Positions 35,761 to 44,284 of a DNA stretch of 64,000 bases are shown piece after piece (positions within the stretch are counted from its first letter, which is position 1; every line of letters starts with the position of its first letter). Origin of the DNA: an uncultured Parabacteroides sp. (GTDB lineage: Bacteria; Bacteroidota; Bacteroidia; Bacteroidales; Tannerellaceae); contig CASEMX010000018.1 in the NCBI GenBank assembly GCA_949289155.1, forward strand, positions 1 through 64,000, in the 5' to 3' direction. A program made the translations under genes and the position numbers. The notes under the pieces are model-generated. The model was given only the letters and a program-made list of their open reading frames with translations. It searched no databases and had not been told where the DNA came from.

Positions 35761-36837
35761 CTTCCCGAACAGGCGTTGCTTGAGCGATTCCTTTTCGGTG
35801 CTTTGCTCGATGATGAGCGGGATAATGCGCTGTCCTTTCCGCAAGCGGACGATGCCTGTGCGCCCGGTCTTTGCCTTGTTCTTGTCGCATTCGATGAGGA
35901 GCGCGTTGTCGCTCTCCTTTGTGGTTTTGCACCAGTTCGGGTAGGACTCGACCTCCCATGCTTTGCTGTTCTTATTGACGGTATATTCGATGCCGAGCGT
36001 CCGCCTGCCGCCATTGCGCAGGAAGGAGAGGGTGTCGGAGTTGGAGCCGGTCAATATCCGGAAGTTCTCTACGCCCTGTATGAGGCGGAGCGTCTCCCGT
36101 TTGGAGTCCGCCCGGAGGATAATCGTGCCCCGCCGCTCGTCGGGCGAGGGATTGAAAGCGGGCGTGAGATAAATGGCCTCCTTGTCGGTCCGCACGCTGC
36201 ACCATTCGGGCAGGGATGCCTCCTCTATCGTCCATTCCACGTTGGAGGTTACGCCGATGCGCTTCTCCACATCATCAGCCATGAAGTAGATATCATTCTC
36301 GCTGAGCGTAAGCTGCAGTTCGCTTCCCTCTTGGATAATCTTGACGAGCTGGCGCGTACCGTTCGCCTGCAGGGTGATGGTTTGCGAGCGGCGGACGGGC
36401 GCGGGGTTCTGCTCGACGGTTACCGCCAGTCCTTCGTCCGTTTTTGTTGCACTGCACCAGTCCCGGCTCCCCGTAAAGCTCCATGCTTTCCTGCCTTTGA
36501 CAGGGAGCGTCTGCGTACCGCCCGAAGCGGGGAATGTCAGCTCCTCTTCGGTGGTGAGCCGTGCCGCTTGCCGGGTGTAATAGTTGAGGATTTGTTGGCA
36601 CTCGGTCAGTTGCGTGTCGCAATTCCGGATGCCCTCCTCATCGCGGTTCACTTCGTAGCACAGCTTGGCAGATTCGAACTTCCGTACCGCCTGTTTGACG
36701 GCAGACTGCGTCCGTTTCTTCAGGAGCGCCATTCCCTCTTCATACGTCCCGTTGCAATCTTGGGCGAGGGCAGGGGCATTGAGCAGGCAAAGTGCCAAGA
36801 GGGTGTATATACCTTTCTTATAAGCTATTCGTATCAT
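35758..36837 (-). CDS. Secreted BACON-repeat protein of the kinase cluster
   Basis: The 359-residue protein has a signal peptide ending ALAQD near residue 26, a short helical region with cysteines (residues 28-90), and about three BACON-type beta-sandwich repeats (LTFPASGGTQTLPVKGRKAWSF, IYFMADDVEKRIGVTSNVEW, LSFLRNGGRRTLGIEYTVN), each ending with WC followed by a basic stretch. BACON domains usually bind glycans or proteins on the cell surface. Its start overlaps the stop of the first kinase gene (ATGA), so translation is coupled. It may be the extracytoplasmic end of the phospho-signalling chain. Confidence 0.85.
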   Translation of the reverse strand: MIRIAYKKGIYTLLALCLLNAPALAQDCNGTYEEGMALLKKRTQSAVKQAVRKFESAKLCYEVNRDEEGIRNCDTQLTECQQILNYYTRQAARLTTEEELTFPASGGTQTLPVKGRKAWSFTGSRDWCSATKTDEGLAVTVEQNPAPVRRSQTITLQANGTRQLVKIIQEGSELQLTLSENDIYFMADDVEKRIGVTSNVEWTIEEASLPEWCSVRTDKEAIYLTPAFNPSPDERRGTIILRADSKRETLRLIQGVENFRILTGSNSDTLSFLRNGGRRTLGIEYTVNKNSKAWEVESYPNWCKTTKESDNALLIECDKNKAKTGRTGIVRLRKGQRIIPLIIEQSTEKESLKQRLFGK

Positions 36838-38381
36838 GGTTGTGTGTTATTTAATTGGTTAATGGAATCTTGCCGCGCCTCGAATTCCTGCAGCACAGGC
36901 GAGTCCGGCTTCAGTTTTACGGCGCGTTGGTAGAGCAGGCGAGCCATGTCATACGCCTGAATCTCTTCCGTTTTGGAAGCAGTCGATACGAAGAAGGTAA
37001 ATACCTCGTCTATCTTCCGGAGCAGACTGTCTTTGCGCGTAACGACATCGACCAACTCCGGAAAGTCTCCGGCGTATCGCTCTCCCAGCTCAATGGCGTT
37101 ATCGTAGTATCTGAGCGCATTGACGTAAAACTGTTCATAGTTCAAGCCCTTGCTTCTGTTGCCTTGCGCAGTCAGGGAGTCGCCCAGCTCTATATAATAA
37201 AGGTATCGCTGGTATGCGCTCTTTATCGCCGTCTCTTTGATTTGCTGTTGTTCTTCGCGTTGCTTTTGCTCCATCGCATTCCTTGCCCAGAAGATACCCC
37301 CGATAATCAGCAGCAACAACGGGACACCCACCTTCCAGAGCAGCGGGATATAACGCCGCAGCTTCTCGGCTTTCGGGCGGACGCTTTCGATAAACGAACG
37401 CGGTGTATCGGCAGGAGCTTCGACAGGTTCGGATTGCACAGGCTCCGGTGTCGGAGGTTCAGGCTCTTCTGTTTGCAGCTCCTCGACAGGCTCCGGTTCG
37501 GGTTCGGGAGGAGCGGGCGGCGGAGGCGTGACCTTTCCGGTGTTCCGGTGGGGCAATTCGGGTGTCTCGCCATTCATCTGCTGTTCGCAGTAGAGGCGTA
37601 TTTCCGTGGCAGAGGGGCGTGCCCATGTCTCTTTCTCCATGCAAGCCCCAACGATGCGCTTCAGGGCATCCGACCAGTCGCCTTCCAGCTCCGGGACCTC
37701 CGCGCCATGCTGCAGAAGCAATCCGCCATGCTCGCCAAAGGGAACCATCCCTGTCAGCAGTTCGTAGAGCGTCGCCCCCAATGAGAAGATATCGCTCGCT
37801 TTGATGGGCAAAGGGTATTTGCTGAAGCGTTCCGGTCCCATGTAGGCGAGTGTGCCCACCGAACCTTCATTCTTCAGCATACTTTTGCGCAGTGTGTTCC
37901 GCGCTTTGATACTGATGCCGAAGTCGGTCAATAGGTAGCGTCCCGAATGGTCGAGCAGGATATTGTCCGGCTTGATGTCCTGATGGATGACCGGCGGCTC
38001 TTGGCTATGGAGATATTCCAAGCCGGCAGCCATGTCATGCAGGAACCGCCAAGCGGCCTGTTCGTTCATCTGACCCACCAAGTTGGCTGCCGAGCCCAGT
38101 TCGCAGTAGGGCAGCACCAAGTAGGGCATCCGCTCGAAGGTGTCATAGTAGGTCGGCTTCAGCAGGTTGCTGTGGTTGAGATTGAAGACGAGCGAGAACT
38201 CCGCCGAGAAGAGCTGCACGCCCCGTTCGTCCATCCCGCCCCCCGGAGCATAGACCTTCAGGGCAACCTCCAGCGTCGTCAGCGTATCTTCCGCCAGCCA
38301 GACTTCCGAGAATCCGCCGCGCCCTAACAGCTGTTTGAGCCGGTAGCGGTGGGCAAAGAGTATATTTTCTTCTAATTGCAT
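36834..38381 (-). CDS. Transmembrane Ser/Thr protein kinase (Hanks-type) A
   Basis: This 515-residue eukaryotic-type kinase has a glycine loop GRGGFSEVW, ATP-binding K42, the catalytic HQDIKPDN loop in place of HRD, DFG in LTDFGIS and a GTLAYMGPE activation segment, all within residues 10-275. A proline/glutamate-rich linker (about 285-345) and one membrane helix (PLLWKVGVPLLLLIIGGIFW) follow, then a helical, TPR-like C-terminal region that would be periplasmic. It follows the phosphatase gene by 4 bp and overlaps the BACON gene. The phosphatase is the obvious opposing enzyme. Confidence 0.93.
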   Translation of the reverse strand: MQLEENILFAHRYRLKQLLGRGGFSEVWLAEDTLTTLEVALKVYAPGGGMDERGVQLFSAEFSLVFNLNHSNLLKPTYYDTFERMPYLVLPYCELGSAANLVGQMNEQAAWRFLHDMAAGLEYLHSQEPPVIHQDIKPDNILLDHSGRYLLTDFGISIKARNTLRKSMLKNEGSVGTLAYMGPERFSKYPLPIKASDIFSLGATLYELLTGMVPFGEHGGLLLQHGAEVPELEGDWSDALKRIVGACMEKETWARPSATEIRLYCEQQMNGETPELPHRNTGKVTPPPPAPPEPEPEPVEELQTEEPEPPTPEPVQSEPVEAPADTPRSFIESVRPKAEKLRRYIPLLWKVGVPLLLLIIGGIFWARNAMEQKQREEQQQIKETAIKSAYQRYLYYIELGDSLTAQGNRSKGLNYEQFYVNALRYYDNAIELGERYAGDFPELVDVVTRKDSLLRKIDEVFTFFVSTASKTEEIQAYDMARLLYQRAVKLKPDSPVLQEFEARQDSINQLNNTQP

Positions 38382-38385
38382 ATTC

Positions 38386-39450
38386 CTATTTCTCTATTTG
38401 TTCGTACCATTGAATGAGTTTCTGTTTCCAAGCGTCGGCAGGCGCTCCGCCTAAGAAGAGCCAGAGCAATCCGCCCGCAAGGAGCAATCCCAACACGCCG
38501 AGCAGCCACCGTGCCGGTTTGCGGCGCGGCGGCTTTTCCTTTTCGGCATGGGTTGTCAGTGTCGGTTGTTGCGTCTCGGCGTTTACGGGAGTGTCGTTCG
38601 GGGCTGTCTGGCAGAGGATGAGCGTCACGTTGTCATGCCCTCCTGCGTCGAGCGCCCCTTGTATCAATTTCTTCAGGCAAACATCCGGTTGCGTACAGTT
38701 CTCCTGCATCAGCGCCTCAATCTCCTCGTCGCGTAGCATCCCGTTCAGTCCGTCGGTACAGAGCAGGAGCGTCTCCTCCTCTCGAAGGGCAAAGCGGACG
38801 AAATCGGGTTCGGCTGCCTTGCGCGGATTCCCCAAGCTGCGGGTGATGATGTTGCTGTCGGGGTGGTCGAACGCATATTCGGGCAGGAGTTGCCCGCTAT
38901 CGACCAGCTCCTGCACGTAGGAGTGGTCTTTCGTCTTCTGCACCAATCCCGAAACGGTGTTGTAGAGGTAAGCCCGGCTGTCGCCGCACCATGCGATGTT
39001 GGCGTAGCCCTCCAGCAGCCAAGCGACCACCACCGTCGTGCCCATCGGTTTGCCGCCCTGCTCTTTTTTGCTTCGCGCTTTGATTCGGCGGTCTGCCTCC
39101 TTGATGGCGTCGCATAGGCAGGCGCGTAGCCGTTGTTCATCGTGCAGCGTCTCTTCGGCAATCCGCTCCGGCGCGAACCACTCCTTCACCGTATCGACAG
39201 CAATCTGCGATGCCACCTCGCCGGCGTCCAGTCCGCCCATCCCGTCGGCTATCACCAGCATCGCCCCCTTCCCATTCAAAGGGAAAAACTGCCGGCTGTC
39301 CTGTGGAAGGACCCATTCGCCCGCCGCAAGGTCGGTGCTGACCAGAAAGTTATCCTCGTTATTGGTACGGACACAGCCCATGTGCGTTTGCGCTCCCAAG
39401 CGGAGTCGGACGACTGGCCGGTTTGTCTCTTCTTTTATATTTTTCTCCAT
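38386..39450 (-). CDS. PP2C-family Ser/Thr phosphatase with C-terminal membrane anchor
   Basis: The 354-residue protein has the PP2C metal-binding motifs NNEDNF near 30, VIADGMGGLDAGEVAS near 70, CGDSRAYLY near 155, LLLCTDGLNGMLRD near 235 and GGHDNVTLILC near 275. It ends with a basic linker, one membrane helix (ARWLLGVLGLLLAGGLLWLFLGG) and a short tail. It should remove phosphates from Ser/Thr on the inner face of the membrane. Island R5 separates it from the FHA gene upstream, so it may have its own transcript or read through the repeats. Confidence 0.94.
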   Translation of the reverse strand: MEKNIKEETNRPVVRLRLGAQTHMGCVRTNNEDNFLVSTDLAAGEWVLPQDSRQFFPLNGKGAMLVIADGMGGLDAGEVASQIAVDTVKEWFAPERIAEETLHDEQRLRACLCDAIKEADRRIKARSKKEQGGKPMGTTVVVAWLLEGYANIAWCGDSRAYLYNTVSGLVQKTKDHSYVQELVDSGQLLPEYAFDHPDSNIITRSLGNPRKAAEPDFVRFALREEETLLLCTDGLNGMLRDEEIEALMQENCTQPDVCLKKLIQGALDAGGHDNVTLILCQTAPNDTPVNAETQQPTLTTHAEKEKPPRRKPARWLLGVLGLLLAGGLLWLFLGGAPADAWKQKLIQWYEQIEK

Positions 39451-39479
39451 AAATCATTCGTTATACTATTCTATAAAAG

Positions 39480-39717
39480 TCTCCGGAAGATAGCCAACAC
39501 GTGTTGGCTATCCGCCCGAGCCTCCGGAAGTGCTCCCAACACGTGTTGGCAACCCGCCCGAGCCTCCGGAAATGCCCCCAACACGTGTTGGCTGGTCTCG
39601 CGAGCCTCCGGAAATGCTCCCAACACGTGTTGGCAGGTCTCGCGGGTCTCCGGAAATGCTCCCAACACGTGTTGGCTGGTCTCGCGAGCCTCCGGAAGCG
39701 TCGCAACACGTGTTGCC
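39480..39717. repeat. Repeat island R5: 42-bp units with a CAACACGTGTTG palindrome
   Basis: The palindrome starts at 39495, 39537, 39579, 39621, 39663 and 39704 (spacing 42, 42, 42, 42, 41). The intervening sequence is nearly the reverse complement of that in island R2 (contains AGCCTCCGGAAATGCTC), so R2 and R5 are one family in opposite orientation. It lies inside the kinase/phosphatase cluster and abuts R5b. Confidence 0.95.
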
Positions 39718-39718
39718 G

Positions 39719-39925
39719 GGTCATTGAGGCCCCTCAAAAGGTTGCCAAAACGTTTAGGGAGGTCATTGAGAGTCCTCAAAGTGTTGCCAAAACGTTTAGG
39801 GAGGTCATTGAGGTCCCTCAAAGTGCTGCCAAAACGTTTAGGGAGGTCATTGAGGCTTCTCAAAGTGTTGCCAAAACGTTTAGGGAGGCTTTTGAGGCTC
39901 CTCAACGGGTTGCCAAAACGTTTAG
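39719..39925. repeat. Repeat island R5b: five 42-bp units, second family
   Basis: GTTGCC (GCTGCC in the third unit) starts at 39741, 39783, 39825, 39867 and 39909, exactly 42 bp apart. Each unit holds TTGAGG..CCTCAA (or a close variant) and an AAACGTTT palindrome. It directly follows R5 but shares no obvious sequence with it beyond GTTGCC at the junction, and fills the rest of the gap before the FHA gene. Confidence 0.93.
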
Positions 39926-39950
39926 ACAACCTTCCGGAACGTTTTTCGGT

Positions 39951-41609
39951 TTAGCGGAGCGCATTAATTGGGACGACGATGCCGCGCTGGCCCTCCGTTA
40001 CGTTCGATACCACGCCGATGACCTCATATTCCCCGTTCTCGGAGAGGGCAAATACCGGTGCGCCAGAGCCGCCCACTTCGAAACTGGTGTTGGTCGTCAG
40101 GATGTCGCCTCGTGTCAATCCGCTTCCGGCTGTCTTTGCGTTTCCGAAGACAGGACCCGATGCCGAACTGATGCCGACCTCGCCCGGGAAACCTAAAATC
40201 GTCAAATCGACGCCTCTACCCATCAGCCGCGACTTATCCGGCGCGAACTTCAAGCCCGACCGCTGCGAGGTCTGCATGTACGCCCAGTCCTTCCCGCCTG
40301 TCTCCGGAGCGGTGTAGATACGCGCTCCTCTGACCAAACCGCCCAGCGGACCGCGCAAGACCGTGGTCTTATCCGCACTGCGGTCCACGATGAAATCTTC
40401 GCTCGTAAACGTCAGCGAGCTGCCGTTTGCCGCGTGCGCCGTGAAGTAGGCCACCACGCGCTCGTCATTGCATATCGCTTTGTTGAGCGGATACAGCTCC
40501 TCGTTCAGCCAGTTCCCGTTATCTTGGAATACCCACTGCTCGATGATGCGCCTTGAGGTGACAAAACGCCCGTCCTCCAGCATGAAACCGGTTCCTGCCC
40601 AGCGGCGGATGATGTCGAATTGCTCCACACGCCCGCGCTTGTCGGTCCGTTCTATCTTGTCGAGCTGTATATAATAAATGTAGGGGAAGCAACTCTCCAG
40701 CGTAGTCATCCCACTGCTGAAGCCCGACGAAGCGACCGGCTGCGAGGCAGGATTGCCCTCATGGGCGGGGGCGGTGACGGTTGAGGAAGAGCCGCTGGAT
40801 GTAGCAGGAGTAGTGCTTGCCTTTTCATTTGCATCGTTAGCGATATCAGCGGCATCAGCTGCCCTTTTCTCTGCTTCTTTAGCCCGTTGGTTGGCAGCCC
40901 ATGCACTGCGATTGGCTTTGTCCGCCTTTTCTTGGGCTTCCCGTGCTTTCTCACTCGCTTCTTTAGCTGCATCGGAGGCAGAATCCAATGAATCTTCGAC
41001 TTGTGCAATGTAATCGTTTTGCCCTTCTATCTGTTCCGTATATTGCCGATGGCTGATGACGCCCCAACTGACCAGTCCGGCAACGAGCAGCAGGAAGAGG
41101 ACGGAGCCCCATGCCACCATCTGCTTGTACGGACGCAATGCCTGCTGGCGGAAGAGGCTGAACCGCTCCGTGAAATTGATGTTCTTAATCATGCTGCGGT
41201 CGCCCTGCGGAACGATAAAGCCCAGCCGCGGACCATTGGAGGACAACTGAATCTCGTCGCCGTTCTGCAGATACCATTCGTCAGCTACGGGCCGCCCGTT
41301 CAGGAGCGTCGGGTTGGTTTTCGAGAGATGCACCAACTTCCAAGCGGAGCCGTCGCGCACAATCGCGGCATGGCGCCGGCTGACGGAGGTGAACGAGTCG
41401 TCGAATCGTATCTGGCAGCGCGGGTCACGCCCGATTTCTATCTGGTCGACAATGATTTTCTGTGTCTCACCCGTGTGGTGATACTTCGACGAGGTGCGGT
41501 ATTCCAGCATATAGTATTGCTTGTGCGAACCGCCCATTAATGCGCCGACCCCAGCCCCTACCGAACCGGAAAAGGAGCGTCTATAAGGTTGCGTTTGTCT
41601 GTTTCCCAT
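39951..41609 (-). CDS. FHA protein with membrane helix and trypsin-like (possibly inactive) domain
   Basis: This 552-residue protein has an N-terminal FHA domain (about 45-135, IEIGRDPRCQIRFDDSFTSVSRRHAAIV), which binds phosphothreonine, then a membrane helix (VAWGSVLFLLLVAGLVSWGVI) near 185. An alanine/glutamate-rich coiled coil (about 200-270) and a periplasmic trypsin-like domain follow. The serine motif GGSGAPVFA carries S515 and an aspartate candidate is in DWAYMQ, but the usual His position reads VTSRRII (R353-R354). It may therefore be a non-catalytic signalling domain. The start at 41609 is chosen over a longer frame that runs back into the next gene. Confidence 0.88.
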   Translation of the reverse strand: MGNRQTQPYRRSFSGSVGAGVGALMGGSHKQYYMLEYRTSSKYHHTGETQKIIVDQIEIGRDPRCQIRFDDSFTSVSRRHAAIVRDGSAWKLVHLSKTNPTLLNGRPVADEWYLQNGDEIQLSSNGPRLGFIVPQGDRSMIKNINFTERFSLFRQQALRPYKQMVAWGSVLFLLLVAGLVSWGVISHRQYTEQIEGQNDYIAQVEDSLDSASDAAKEASEKAREAQEKADKANRSAWAANQRAKEAEKRAADAADIANDANEKASTTPATSSGSSSTVTAPAHEGNPASQPVASSGFSSGMTTLESCFPYIYYIQLDKIERTDKRGRVEQFDIIRRWAGTGFMLEDGRFVTSRRIIEQWVFQDNGNWLNEELYPLNKAICNDERVVAYFTAHAANGSSLTFTSEDFIVDRSADKTTVLRGPLGGLVRGARIYTAPETGGKDWAYMQTSQRSGLKFAPDKSRLMGRGVDLTILGFPGEVGISSASGPVFGNAKTAGSGLTRGDILTTNTSFEVGGSGAPVFALSENGEYEVIGVVSNVTEGQRGIVVPINALR

Positions 41610-41635
41610 AATTCTTTCGTTTTTATTGTTTATAC

Positions 41636-42919
41636 TTATTGTTTCGTTCTTCTCTCTACGCGCAATGTGATGTCGCCGAGGGTGATGATTTCTCCGCCAT
41701 GCAGCTCGCGCCCTTCGGCAGTGACCGGCGAGGCATCGACATAGGTCCCGTTGGCAGAGGCGAGCCATCTCCCGACGCCCTGCTCTGCCGTCCATTGTCC
41801 GTCGCGGATAAACCACCGTCCGCGCGAGTCGGTTTCGAGTGTGCAATGCCGCCTTGAGATGTATGAATACTCCCCGTCATCAATACGGATGCTGTTTGCC
41901 GGGTCCCGTCCGATGGTGACCAATCGCTTTCCTCCTGACAGCAATTGTTGCAGGATGTAACACCGCCCGTAATCGCGTCCCTGCATGATGCGCAGACACC
42001 ACTCGCCTTTGCTCGGAGGATAGACGGGCTGGCGAGGCGGCAACTTCATGGCAGAAGGGATGACGTTCAGTACCTCCTGGGCGGATTGCAGCCGCTGCTT
42101 GAAGTCGGGAATCAAACACCCTTCGATGGCACGTTCCCATGCCCTGCCTTTCTCGGTCTGCTCCAATAGCTCGCGGTTCCAATGGTTGTTCTTCCCGTTC
42201 CGTTGGTAGATGACCAAGTCGTTATGGTCGTCGAGCCGTCCGAAGGGTAATTCACCGGTCAGCAGTTGATACATCATGACCCCGAACGAGAAGATATCGG
42301 TCGTAGGAAGTACGGTAGCATTCCCCCGCAGGCGGTTCACCTGTTCCGGCGGCATATAGGCATAGGTCCCGAAGATTTGCTGCGGTCGTCCCAATATGTT
42401 GCGTTCGGTCATGCGCCTGTTCCGGTCTCCGCAAATCCCGAAATCGGTCAGTGCGGCGATGCCATCCTCTTTAATCAGGATATTCTCCGGCTTCAGGTCG
42501 CGGTGTACCTTCCCGTTCCGGTGCAGGTCATCCAATCCGAGCAATACCTCTTCGCCTACCTTCGCGAGGTCGATGCGGTTGCGCTCCATGAACTGCAACA
42601 GATTCCCTTTCGGGCAATATTCCATGACGATGAAGGGATTCCCCCGTTCCCAGCCATGTGCGACAGACTGTACCAAGTAGCGGCTCTTTATCCGTCCGGT
42701 CTCGAACTCCATCTCAAAGCGTTCCGTGAGCGGTTTGCGCAGTTCGGGTACGATTTCCCATAGCTTCAAGAGCTTGAGGGCATAGGTCCGGGCATTTGTC
42801 CCCGTTACGCGGAATACCTTCCCGAAGGCGCCTTCGCCCAAGAGGGCATCGACCCGGTAGTATGCCCCGATGGACTGTCCGACCTCAAAGTCGCATCTGC
42901 TGACGTTCGTTCCCGACAT
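41636..42919 (-). CDS. Ser/Thr protein kinase with C-terminal FHA domain, B
   Basis: The 427-residue cytoplasmic protein has a complete Hanks-type kinase domain (residues 15-280: GEGAFGKVF loop, AP-loop lysine in YALKLLK, VHRDLKPEN, LTDFGICGD, GTYAYMPPEQV) and a C-terminal FHA domain (about 330-427, IGRDPANSIRIDDGEYSYISRRHCTLE). It has no membrane helix. A kinase fused to an FHA domain can bind its own phosphorylated product. It is 26 bp upstream of the FHA-protease gene and 20 bp downstream of the zinc-ribbon gene, so these three form one transcript. Confidence 0.93.
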   Translation of the reverse strand: MSGTNVSRCDFEVGQSIGAYYRVDALLGEGAFGKVFRVTGTNARTYALKLLKLWEIVPELRKPLTERFEMEFETGRIKSRYLVQSVAHGWERGNPFIVMEYCPKGNLLQFMERNRIDLAKVGEEVLLGLDDLHRNGKVHRDLKPENILIKEDGIAALTDFGICGDRNRRMTERNILGRPQQIFGTYAYMPPEQVNRLRGNATVLPTTDIFSFGVMMYQLLTGELPFGRLDDHNDLVIYQRNGKNNHWNRELLEQTEKGRAWERAIEGCLIPDFKQRLQSAQEVLNVIPSAMKLPPRQPVYPPSKGEWCLRIMQGRDYGRCYILQQLLSGGKRLVTIGRDPANSIRIDDGEYSYISRRHCTLETDSRGRWFIRDGQWTAEQGVGRWLASANGTYVDASPVTAEGRELHGGEIITLGDITLRVERRTKQ

Positions 42920-42939
42920 GGCGCGTTGCTCTTAGGGGG

Positions 42940-43671
42940 TTATTCCTCGTTGAATTCGAAGCGCCGATTTCCTAATACGATGATGTCTCCCGGCTTCAGT
43001 TCGATTCGCTCGGTCGTATAGACGAATGTGGTGTGATGTTCGCTCCGGTCCTGAATATACCATTTCCCCTCTTCGTAGCTCAGCACGGCCTGCTCTTTGG
43101 AGGTGATGGTCATGTTGCCTGCCTCCGTATTGTCGCGGTTCAGGATAATCTCGTCGCCGGAGAAGGAGAGGGGAGCGGGTGTCTCTTCGTCCGGGGCATT
43201 GGGTATCATCGCCAGCCGGCAGGCCGGGGCATTTGCTTGAATCTCCCAAGGGGTGACAGTCTTCCGGGCAAAGGCATGGCGTGCCGGACGCTTCTCTTCC
43301 TTTTTCAGGCTGAACCCGCAGTGCGAACAATAGAGCGCCTCCTTACGGTTGGTGTGGTTGCACTTCGGGCAGGTCTGTTGTGCCTCTCGCCCTTCCGGGA
43401 TGTCTGCCTGCACTGCATGTCCGCAATTCGGGCAGGTCGGCATGTCCGGCAGCAACGGATAGCCGCACTCCGGGCACATGCTCCTGTTGTCGGGCTGTTC
43501 GCAGACCGTAGGGCGGATGGCCTGATGGCTGATTTGGTCGTTCACCGTACGTCGCGAATAGACATCTGCCGCTTCGTAGCCCCGCATGTCCGGGTGGGAT
43601 AGCGGAGAATTGCATTTCTCGCAATAGGGTTGGTTGGCCGGATTCTCCCAGCCGCAATTCGTACACCTCAT
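42940..43671 (-). CDS. Zinc-ribbon and FHA-like protein, first gene of the kinase cluster
   Basis: The 243-residue protein has three C-x2-C zinc ribbons (CTNCGWENPANQPYCEKC near 3, CPECGYPLLPDMPTCPNCG near 66, CPKCNHTNRKEALYCSHCG near 100) and a C-terminal FHA-like fold (about 165-243: DEIILNRDNTEAGNMTITSKEQAVLSYEEGKWYIQDRS). It is predicted to be cytoplasmic. It starts the reverse-strand cluster and could bring phosphoproteins or other partners to the kinases. No promoter box was found with confidence upstream. Confidence 0.85.
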   Translation of the reverse strand: MRCTNCGWENPANQPYCEKCNSPLSHPDMRGYEAADVYSRRTVNDQISHQAIRPTVCEQPDNRSMCPECGYPLLPDMPTCPNCGHAVQADIPEGREAQQTCPKCNHTNRKEALYCSHCGFSLKKEEKRPARHAFARKTVTPWEIQANAPACRLAMIPNAPDEETPAPLSFSGDEIILNRDNTEAGNMTITSKEQAVLSYEEGKWYIQDRSEHHTTFVYTTERIELKPGDIIVLGNRRFEFNEE

Positions 43672-43928
43672 ATTTGTATTTATTTAGAATATGTACAAAA
43701 AAACAAAATAAGGTGTATATTTTAAAACAGGCAGGAGAGATGGCGAGGACTATCCGGCCGGTAGCGATGCCTATTCGTGCGAAACAAGCGACTATCCGGT
43801 AGAAATAAGTCCATCCCTCGCGGTCATGGGCTGCCGTACGCCTTCATGTCCGGACAGACACAGCCATGCTATATAATATATATAGGTATAAAACCGGCTT
43901 GGAAACCCTACGGATATATGCGTTTTAT

Positions 43929-44019
43929 ACCCCACGAGTGGGATATGGTGGACACCCACGCGTGGGGTATGATGAATACCCACGAGTGGGGTATAGGAGG
44001 ACCCCACGCGTGGGGTATA
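43929..44019. repeat. Repeat island R6: four 24-bp units with CCCACG-type palindromes
   Basis: The core CCCACGNGTGGG starts at 43931, 43955, 43979 and 44003, exactly 24 bp apart. The central base alternates: GAG, GCG, GAG, GCG. Where it is GCG the 12-bp core is a perfect palindrome. The island lies in the divergent gap between the kinase cluster and ppdK. About 250 bp to its left hold nothing I recognise as a gene. Confidence 0.93.
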
Positions 44020-44020
44020 A

Positions 44021-44093
44021 ACAAGGGTCATTATGACTGTTGGCAAGGGGTCATTATGACTGTTGATGAAGGGGCATAATGACCCTTGACAGG
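44021..44093. repeat. TCATTATGAC direct and inverted repeats beside R6
   Basis: AAGGGTCATTATG (44023-44035) is repeated in direct orientation about 25 bp later, and its exact complement CATAATGACCCTT occupies 44075-44087. The tract could form a 13-bp stem with a 39-base loop. No open frame or promoter box is attached to it. Confidence 0.8.
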
Positions 44094-44222
44094 CATCCAT
44101 GATGATGGAGCGGGCGGGCTACGTTGTTGGCGGGTGCATCTTCACGAAGCCGAACCGTTTTTTATGCTTAATAACATAAAAAATAATAAATGGCAACTCT
44201 TTTTCTTTACGAACGAATCACT

Positions 44223-44230
44223 TATCTTTG
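44223..44230 (+). promoter_or_regulatory. Bacteroides-type -7 element TATCTTTG (ppdK)
   Basis: An exact TAnnTTTG match lies 54 bp before the ppdK start. Confidence 0.7.
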
Positions 44231-44284
44231 CAATATCGTTTAAACAAAGGAACACGAAATTGCAACCATTTATAAAAATATATC

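Noticed and set aside
39133..39954. Forward frame of 273 residues antisense to PP2C and across R5/R5b
   Set aside because: Half of it is the reverse complement of a clear PP2C gene and the rest is repeats.
41610..41846. N-terminal extension of the FHA/protease gene
   Set aside because: It overlaps the kinase-FHA gene out of frame and is Arg-rich; the ATG at 41609 directly precedes the FHA region.
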